Assembly (NCBI GenBank): GCA_020629635.1
Contig: JAHDCX010000004.1
Location: forward strand, 62,001 to 126,000
Length of the DNA stretch: 64,000 nucleotides
Direction of reading: 5' to 3'
DNA from: Acidimicrobiales bacterium
GTDB lineage: Bacteria > Actinomycetota > Acidimicrobiia > Acidimicrobiales > SHLQ01
Shown: in pieces, positions 59,254-64,000 of the stretch
How positions within the stretch are numbered: the first letter of the stretch is position 1
Layout: each line of letters starts with the position of its first letter
Notes under the pieces: generated by a model
Told to the model about the DNA's origin: nothing
Seen by the model: the letters and a program-made list of their open reading frames with translations, nothing else
Databases searched by the model: none
Translations under genes and position numbers: made by a program

Positions 59254-60130
59254 ACGGTGGTTCGTCGAACCACGGCCACACGTCGGGCATGTCGTTGGCG
59301 GGGCCGAGGGAGAACTCCGGCGGCCGTTTCTCGAAGAACGACGCGATGCCCTCGGCGACGTCCGCGTTGGCGCCGAGCTGGGGTACGGCGGCCGACTCGA
59401 CGCGGTGAGAATCCATTGGGTGGCCGGCGCCGAGCATTCGCCAGAGCAGTTGTCGAGTCATCGCCACCGACACCGACGACGTTCGCTCGGCGAGGCGCAT
59501 CGCGAGCTCACGGGCGGCGGGCAACAGATCGTCGGGTTCGTGGAGGCTGCGGACGAGACCGCCCCGCCGGGCCTCCTCGGCGTCGAAGACGTGGCCGAGC
59601 ATTGCCCACTCCAGGGCCTGCGCGATCCCGACCACGCGAGGGAGGAACCAGCCCGAAGCTGCCTCCGGCAGGATGCCGCGCTGAGTGAACACGAAGCCGA
59701 ATCGGGCGGTCGTCGAGGCGAGCCGGAAGTCCATGGGGAGCAACATCGTGGCTCCGACGCCCGCCGCCGCACCGTTGACGGCACCGATGATGGGCTTGAG
59801 CGACTGGAACATTCGGAGCGAGACGATGCCTCCGCCGTCGCGGCCCTTGAGCGAGTTCGGATCGTTGGCCGGGTCGATGTCGGCGCCCGAGGTCTTTTCG
59901 AAGGTGTCGGTACCGCCGCTCATGTCGGCTCCGGCACAGAAAGCCCGACCGGCCCCGGTGATGATGACGGCTCGCACAGTGTCGTCGGCATCGGCCTCGT
60001 CGAGGGCGGCGAGCATCTCATGGACCATGCGTGAGGTGAAGGCGTTCATGGCGTCGGGACGGTTGAGGGTGATCGTCGCGATCGGCCCGTCGAGGGTGTA
60101 GGAGAGCTGTTGGAGCTGATCGAGCGGCAT
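59222..60130 (-). CDS. Enoyl-CoA hydratase/isomerase
   Basis: A 302-residue crotonase-fold enzyme: TITLNRPDAMNAFTSRMVHEM, the oxyanion hole in GAGRAFCAGADMSGG and VNGAAAGVGATMLLPMDFRLAS, and the Glu in RGILPEAASGWFLPRVVG. It hydrates enoyl-CoA in fatty-acid breakdown. ATG 60130 fits the family start; the frame to 60319 is ignored. It lies 20 bases after the renalase-like gene on the same strand. Confidence 0.92.
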   Translation of the reverse strand: MPLDQLQQLSYTLDGPIATITLNRPDAMNAFTSRMVHEMLAALDEADADDTVRAVIITGAGRAFCAGADMSGGTDTFEKTSGADIDPANDPNSLKGRDGGGIVSLRMFQSLKPIIGAVNGAAAGVGATMLLPMDFRLASTTARFGFVFTQRGILPEAASGWFLPRVVGIAQALEWAMLGHVFDAEEARRGGLVRSLHEPDDLLPAARELAMRLAERTSSVSVAMTRQLLWRMLGAGHPMDSHRVESAAVPQLGANADVAEGIASFFEKRPPEFSLGPANDMPDVWPWFDEPPFRSDASEAPE

Positions 60131-60150
60131 GGCGGTCCTTCGGGTCGAGG

Positions 60151-61179
60151 TCAGAGGTGGTCGATCAGGGCCTGACCGGCAGCGAGGCCAGACCGAAAGG
60201 CACCTTCGACCTTCGGGCCACCGAACGCCTCGCCAGCGAGGACGAGCGGAGGGTGGTTGGAGTCTGACCCCATGGCGTACGTGCGGCTGAGGGCGGGTCG
60301 GGGCGCAGCAAACTTCCATGCGTGAAGCTGTGCGTCGACGACGTTCGCGTCGCCGATCCAGGGGAGCGCTTCGGTCAGGAGCTCGGCAGTGATCGCGTCG
60401 CGGTCGTCCTCCCAGCGCGCCAGTGCGAACGCGCCACTGGTGTGGAAGGTGAGCGCCGGTACGGGACTGATGCCCTTGATCGAGTTGTCGGCAACGAAGG
60501 TGAACAGGTCGTCCTCGGTTCTCTGGTCCCCGCCGGGCGCCGCCATTGCAGACGGCCCGTCGAGGACGGCCATCAGCGCGAAGGCCCGCTTCCAGTCGAT
60601 CTGCTCGAGCTCGTCCTGCAGGCCACGGTCAAGGGAGATGTCGCCTGCCTCGAGCATCGTGAGCGCTTGCGGTGCTGGGGCAGTGACGATGACGCCGTCG
60701 GCGTCTTTCGCCGCTCCGCGAGAGCCGACGGTGTAGCCGTTCGGCGAGCGTCGAACCTCGTCGATGTGCTCGCCGAGGACGAACTCGACGCCGTCCGCGA
60801 CGAGCTCGTCGCGCAGGTGCTTGGCGAGCGACGTCATCCCGTGGCGACCGCAGTAGCGCGGGTACCCGTCGTGCGCGCCAAAGCCGTGACACCACACGTC
60901 GACGACACTTGCGGCGATCGCCCGGTCGACGACGGCGGCGAACTCGACACTTCGCACGGTGAAGAACTGCGCGCCGTGGTCGAACACGGCGTCGCCGATT
61001 CGGCGGGTCGCCATTCGGCCGCCGACTCCCCGGGACTTGTCGATCAACGTGACCTCGTGGCCCGCGTCCCGGACGACCCGCGCGGCACTGAGACCGGCGA
61101 GTCCTGCCCCGACGATCACCACGCTCCGCTGAGCGTCGGCGTCAGACCCCCCAGCCGCGGGGTCAGACCCCGGGGTCAT
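60151..61179 (-). CDS. Renalase-like FAD oxidoreductase
   Basis: A 342-residue flavoprotein: the FAD-binding VVIVGAGLAGLSAARVVRDAGHEVTLIDKSRGVGGRMATRR (start of the Rossmann fold, with the renalase mark GVGGRMATRR), FDHGAQFFTVRS, VIVTAPAPQAL and LVLAGEAFGGPKVEGAFRSG near the end. Bacterial renalases oxidise unproductive isomers of NAD(P)H. The N-terminus MTPGSDPAAGGSDADAQ before the fold is encoded by palindrome copies. The start overlaps the upstream phosphatase stop. Confidence 0.87.
   Translation of the reverse strand: MTPGSDPAAGGSDADAQRSVVIVGAGLAGLSAARVVRDAGHEVTLIDKSRGVGGRMATRRIGDAVFDHGAQFFTVRSVEFAAVVDRAIAASVVDVWCHGFGAHDGYPRYCGRHGMTSLAKHLRDELVADGVEFVLGEHIDEVRRSPNGYTVGSRGAAKDADGVIVTAPAPQALTMLEAGDISLDRGLQDELEQIDWKRAFALMAVLDGPSAMAAPGGDQRTEDDLFTFVADNSIKGISPVPALTFHTSGAFALARWEDDRDAITAELLTEALPWIGDANVVDAQLHAWKFAAPRPALSRTYAMGSDSNHPPLVLAGEAFGGPKVEGAFRSGLAAGQALIDHL
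60259..60271. repeat. Dispersed palindrome, one-mismatch copy
   Basis: GGAGTCTGACCCC in the renalase-like gene, read as MGSDSN on the minus strand. Confidence 0.65.
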
Positions 61180-61192
61180 GGGGTCAGACCCC
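61138..61192. repeat. Cluster of palindromes at the renalase/phosphatase junction
   Basis: A degenerate copy (61138-61150) and two perfect GGGGTCAGACCCC copies (61159-61171, 61180-61192), the latter two exactly 21 bases apart. They encode the first ~15 residues of the renalase-like protein and the last residues (GGLTP) of the phosphatase, and contain the start/stop overlap of the two genes. Confidence 0.85.
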
Positions 61193-61754
61193 CAAGCCAG
61201 TGATGCTCGTTGAAGGTGAACATCGAGCGGCGGCCGTCGCGGCCGGCCTTCATGCGGGTCACCGAGGTGTATTGCGCATCGAAGTACGTGCCCGGTGCGG
61301 CGCCAAGCACGCCGCCGAGAACTGTGGAGATCACGCCGCCATGGCAGACCGCAGCGACCGTCCGCCCAGGGTTTTCGCCAACGATCGTGTCGATGCCTCG
61401 GTGGACACGGGTGACGAACTGATCGCTGGTCATGGCGGCGATGAGTTCGACGAGGTCCTGGTCGGTCATTGGCCCGGCCTCTTCGCCGGGGATGTAGCTC
61501 GGGTGACCGAGGTCGAACTCGGCGATGTCATCGACCACCGTCGGTTGAAGCCCGTGTTGTTCGGCGAGCGGCGTCGCCGTCTCGATCGCGCGGCGTTGCG
61601 GACTGACGTAGATCGCATCGAGCGACTCACCCGCCAGCGCGGCCGCCATGGCGGTGGCTTGGCGATGTCCGAGCTCGGTGAGGGCGGGATTCGCGCCGTC
61701 GGGGTCATGATCGATGCGCTCGGGGCGGCCGTGGCGAATGAGCAGGAGGTTCAC
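61176..61754 (-). CDS. Histidine phosphatase (phosphoglycerate-mutase-like)
   Basis: A 192-residue branch-1/2 histidine phosphatase: the phospho-accepting motif LLIRHGRPE at the N-terminus, GHRQATAMAAALAGESLDAIYVSPQRRAIETATPLA, and the second His in VAAVCHGGVISTVLGG. The substrate is unknown. It precedes and overlaps the renalase-like gene. The C-terminus GGLTP comes from a palindrome copy. Confidence 0.88.
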   Translation of the reverse strand: MNLLLIRHGRPERIDHDPDGANPALTELGHRQATAMAAALAGESLDAIYVSPQRRAIETATPLAEQHGLQPTVVDDIAEFDLGHPSYIPGEEAGPMTDQDLVELIAAMTSDQFVTRVHRGIDTIVGENPGRTVAAVCHGGVISTVLGGVLGAAPGTYFDAQYTSVTRMKAGRDGRRSMFTFNEHHWLGGLTP

Positions 61755-61779
61755 CCGGCGAGCGTACCCTTGCTCCGTG

Positions 61780-62898
61780 ATGCCATCCGGCCCGAATCTG
61801 CGCCCGACGCGATGCGTGATCGATCATGCGGCGATCGCCGCCAACCTGGCCGAACTGCGCGCCAGTGCGGGGTCTGCCGTGCTGTGTGCGGTGGTCAAGG
61901 CGAATGCGTACGGTCACGGCGCGGTCGAGGTGGCCCGGACCGCGCTCGCCCAGCCCCGGGTCGGATGGCTCGCGGTCGCGTTGGTCGAGGAAGGCATCGA
62001 GTTGCGCGTGGCGGGGATCGTCGACGCGCCGATCCTCGTGCTCTCCGAGCCACCGCCAGAAGCGATGTCGGCGGTCGTCGAATGGGGTCTGACGCCATCG
62101 CTCTACACGGTGCCTGGGATCGAGGCATTCGGCGCTGCGGGTGCCAAGGCTGACGTGTCCGTCGCCGGCCACCTCGGCGTGGACACGGGCATGCGGCGCG
62201 TCGGTGCCGAACCCGAAGACGTTGTCGGGCTGCTCGCAATGGCAGACGCGGCTGGCGTCGAGGTCGAAGCTGCCTGGACGCATGCGCCGGTCGGGGACGA
62301 GCCGGACAATCCGTACACGACCGATCAGCTCGAACGGTTCTCGTCGATCGAGGCGCTCGCCGGAATCCCGAGTCATGTGGCCAATTCGGCGGTCACGATC
62401 CGCGAGCTGGCGCCCTCGGCGATGCTCGTCCGGGTCGGCATAGCGATGTACGGCATCGACCCGGACCGCGCAATGGCGGGCGCAGCGGATCTACGGCCGG
62501 CCCTGCGTCTCGAGTCTGCGGTGTCGTTCGTGAAGTCCGTCGATGTGGGCGAATCGGTTGGGTATGGGCATCGCTGGACGGCTGATCGTCCGAGCCGGAT
62601 CGCGACGGTGCCGATCGGCTACGCCGACGGCGTGCGACGAGATCTCGGCCTCCGAGGCGGCGGGGTGTTGATCGGCGGCGTTTGGCGTCCGATCGTCGGG
62701 GTCGTGACGATGGATCAGCTGATGGTTGACGTCTCGGCTGGCGACGTGAGCGTGGGCGACGTCGTCACGTTGATCGGGGCGGACGGTGCAGCCGCCATCG
62801 GGGCGAACGACGTCGCGGCGACGCTCGACACGATCGGCTACGAGGTCACCTGCGCCGTTTCATCCCGGGTGCCACGCGTGCATGTCATCACCGAATGA
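61780..62898 (+). CDS. alr: Alanine racemase
   Basis: A 372-residue fold-type III PLP enzyme making D-alanine for peptidoglycan. PLP lysine in LCAVVKANAYGHGA (near residue 37), HLGVDTGMRRVG, ANSAVTIRE, RVGIAMYGIDP, the second catalytic base Tyr in VGESVGYGHRW and VPIGYADGVRRDLG, and VTMDQLMVDVS. ATG 61780 or the overlapping GTG 61777 is the start. It is divergent from the phosphatase with 25 bases between. It is followed 10 bases later by the glycosyltransferase. Confidence 0.94.
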   Translation: MPSGPNLRPTRCVIDHAAIAANLAELRASAGSAVLCAVVKANAYGHGAVEVARTALAQPRVGWLAVALVEEGIELRVAGIVDAPILVLSEPPPEAMSAVVEWGLTPSLYTVPGIEAFGAAGAKADVSVAGHLGVDTGMRRVGAEPEDVVGLLAMADAAGVEVEAAWTHAPVGDEPDNPYTTDQLERFSSIEALAGIPSHVANSAVTIRELAPSAMLVRVGIAMYGIDPDRAMAGAADLRPALRLESAVSFVKSVDVGESVGYGHRWTADRPSRIATVPIGYADGVRRDLGLRGGGVLIGGVWRPIVGVVTMDQLMVDVSAGDVSVGDVVTLIGADGAAAIGANDVAATLDTIGYEVTCAVSSRVPRVHVITE

Positions 62899-62908
62899 CA
62901 CTCGACTC

Positions 62909-64000
62909 GTGAATACCACTCCGCTCGATGTGTTGGTGGTCGAGCCGTATCTGGTTGACTCGCACGAGGCGTGGGTGTGCGGCTGGGAGCGGCATTCGGC
63001 GCACCGCATCGACGTGATCTCGAGGCCGGGAGAACGATGGCGTGATCGGCTTCGGCACGCGTCGTTCGAGGTGGCGGAGGAAATCACGTCGAGGGGTCTG
63101 ACCCCGGACGTGTTGGTCGTGTCGAGCATGACGAATCTGGCGCAGCTCGTGGCGATCGTGCCCCACCTTCGAATGGTGCCGAGTGTCGTGATGATGCACG
63201 AGAACCACATCGCCTATCCCGACCGGAGCGTCGATGGGGTGGCTCGTCCCAACTCGTCAGAGTTCGCGTCGGTGACGATCGCCGCGTTGCTCGCCGCCGA
63301 CGCCATCGTGTGGAACAGCGACTTCCACCACTCCGTCGTCCGGCGAGCGCTCGACAACCAGGGCCTCTGTTCCGCCCGCCAACTCGCCCAGATCGAGCAT
63401 CGATCGTCGACGATTCCGGTCGGCATCGAGGCGCCCGACGCCCCAACGTCGGTACAACCGGGCGGACCTCCGCTCATCCTGTGGAATCACCGGTGGGATC
63501 ACGACAAAGGACCACAGGCATTCTTCGCGGCGCTCAACGAGATCGAGGACCTCGACTGGCGACTTGCCGTCGTCGGCCGCAATACGAGGACGGACCCTCA
63601 GGAGTTCAGGCGCGCGAGGCGGAGGTACGCCGATCGAATCGAGGAATGGGGGTGGGCTCCTCCTGATCGCTACCGGTCGTTGCTTCACGCTGCCAACGTG
63701 GTGGTGTCGACCGCGCACCACGAGTTCTTCGGTATCGCGGTGATCGAAGCGGTCGCGCACGGCGCCGTGCCGCTGCTTCCCCGACGTCTCGCCTATCCCG
63801 AGGTCATCCCGGTGGCCCATCACGCCGACGTCTTCTACGACGAGCTTGGGGAGGGCCTCCGCATGCTTCTCGGTGACACGGACGGGCACCGGCAACGCAT
63901 CGCCGGACTCGCGGACGCCGTCATCGATCGGTTCTCGTGGACGTCCGTCGCCCCCCGACTCGACGAGTGCGTCAGACGAGTCCATGCCGGTGCGCAAACA
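62909..64000 (+). CDS. tRNA-queuosine alpha-mannosyltransferase-like (DUF3524) glycosyltransferase, 3' end outside window
   Basis: The frame is open from GTG 62909 to the window end (364 codons, no stop). The N-terminal domain resembles DUF3524/GTDC1: LDVLVVEPYLVDSHEAWVCGWERHSAHRIDVI, RPGERWRDRLRHASFEVA and WNSDFHHSVVRRAL. A GT-B C-terminal half has LILWNHRWDHDKGPQAFFAAL, WGWAPPDRYRSLLHAANVVVSTAHHEFFGIAVIEAVAHGAVPLLP and a sugar-nucleotide site. Animal relatives add mannose to queuosine in tRNA-Asp; the bacterial substrate is not established. A palindrome at 63093 lies in a loop (RGLTP). Confidence 0.8.
   Translation, partial: MNTTPLDVLVVEPYLVDSHEAWVCGWERHSAHRIDVISRPGERWRDRLRHASFEVAEEITSRGLTPDVLVVSSMTNLAQLVAIVPHLRMVPSVVMMHENHIAYPDRSVDGVARPNSSEFASVTIAALLAADAIVWNSDFHHSVVRRALDNQGLCSARQLAQIEHRSSTIPVGIEAPDAPTSVQPGGPPLILWNHRWDHDKGPQAFFAALNEIEDLDWRLAVVGRNTRTDPQEFRRARRRYADRIEEWGWAPPDRYRSLLHAANVVVSTAHHEFFGIAVIEAVAHGAVPLLPRRLAYPEVIPVAHHADVFYDELGEGLRMLLGDTDGHRQRIAGLADAVIDRFSWTSVAPRLDECVRRVHAGAQT
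63093..63105. repeat. Dispersed 13-bp palindrome, T-type copy
   Basis: GGGGTCTGACCCC in the glycosyltransferase gene, read as RGLTP in a loop before a core strand. Confidence 0.8.

Noticed and set aside
62084-62096. GGGGTCTGACGCC in alr as a further palindrome copy
   Set aside because: The second arm is broken (ACGCC) and the residues fit the racemase fold; counted as coincidence or a decayed copy.

Overview
The window comes from a high-GC Gram-positive-type bacterium, most likely an actinobacterium of the Acidimicrobiia (Ilumatobacter-like) kind. This is inferred from codon usage, the GroEL tail rich in GGM, lipoprotein-type sugar-binding proteins, frequent GTG/TTG starts and ATGA/GTGA start-stop overlaps; no rRNA is present to settle it. 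About 58 protein genes fill almost the whole window. No tRNA, rRNA, CRISPR array, transposase or prophage was seen.

Layout. 1-5.8 kb: end of groEL, trhO (tRNA uridine hydroxylase), a DUF1853 protein, and a SNF2 helicase with a small partner. 5.9-17.2 kb: a maltodextrin locus with a LacI repressor divergent from malE-malF-malG, a surface GH13 lipoprotein, a cytoplasmic GH13 glucosidase and a GH13 neopullulanase-like enzyme. 17.2-26.1 kb: hisC, an M20 amidohydrolase, AIM24, a CDP-alcohol phosphotransferase, azlCD, an esterase, an FMN hydroxy-acid dehydrogenase and an acyl-CoA dehydrogenase, ending in an 87-bp tandem repeat. 26.3-31.4 kb: a compact RutA-like pyrimidine-oxygenase group, a PEP-mutase/isocitrate-lyase-type enzyme, and fba followed by an AhpD-like gene with an in-frame TGA. 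31.6-44.9 kb: a second sugar locus (alpha-glucosidase, LacI, AglE-type binding protein, two permeases, Gfo/Idh/MocA and aldo/keto reductases, SsuD-like monooxygenase, GH1 beta-glucosidase) tied together by three near-identical LacI operators. 45-49.3 kb: an operon for hydroxy- or sugar-acid breakdown. 49.5-64 kb: paired DUF4173 membrane proteins, a VOC dioxygenase with an Lrp regulator, a lactate/malate dehydrogenase, a BLUF photoreceptor, an AraC regulator, Nudix, aminotransferase V, enoyl-CoA hydratase, a renalase-like flavoprotein, alanine racemase and a queuosine-mannosyltransferase-like glycosyltransferase.

The sugar loci work together: binding proteins and permeases import alpha-glucosides and maltodextrins, and the GH13/GH1 enzymes cut them to glucose. 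LacI repressors act at operators overlapping the promoters, and class I aldolase feeds glycolysis. Neither importer has an ATPase gene here, so a shared one must lie elsewhere.

The most notable observation is the AhpD-like gene at 29529-30503 (minus strand). Its reading frame is interrupted only by a TGA exactly where the second cysteine of the catalytic CxxC belongs (giving C-x-x-U-x-x-x-H), with a hairpin directly downstream, so it is a strong selenoprotein candidate. A dispersed 13-bp palindrome, GGGGTC(A/T)GACCCC, found in genes and between them, is a second unexplained signal.
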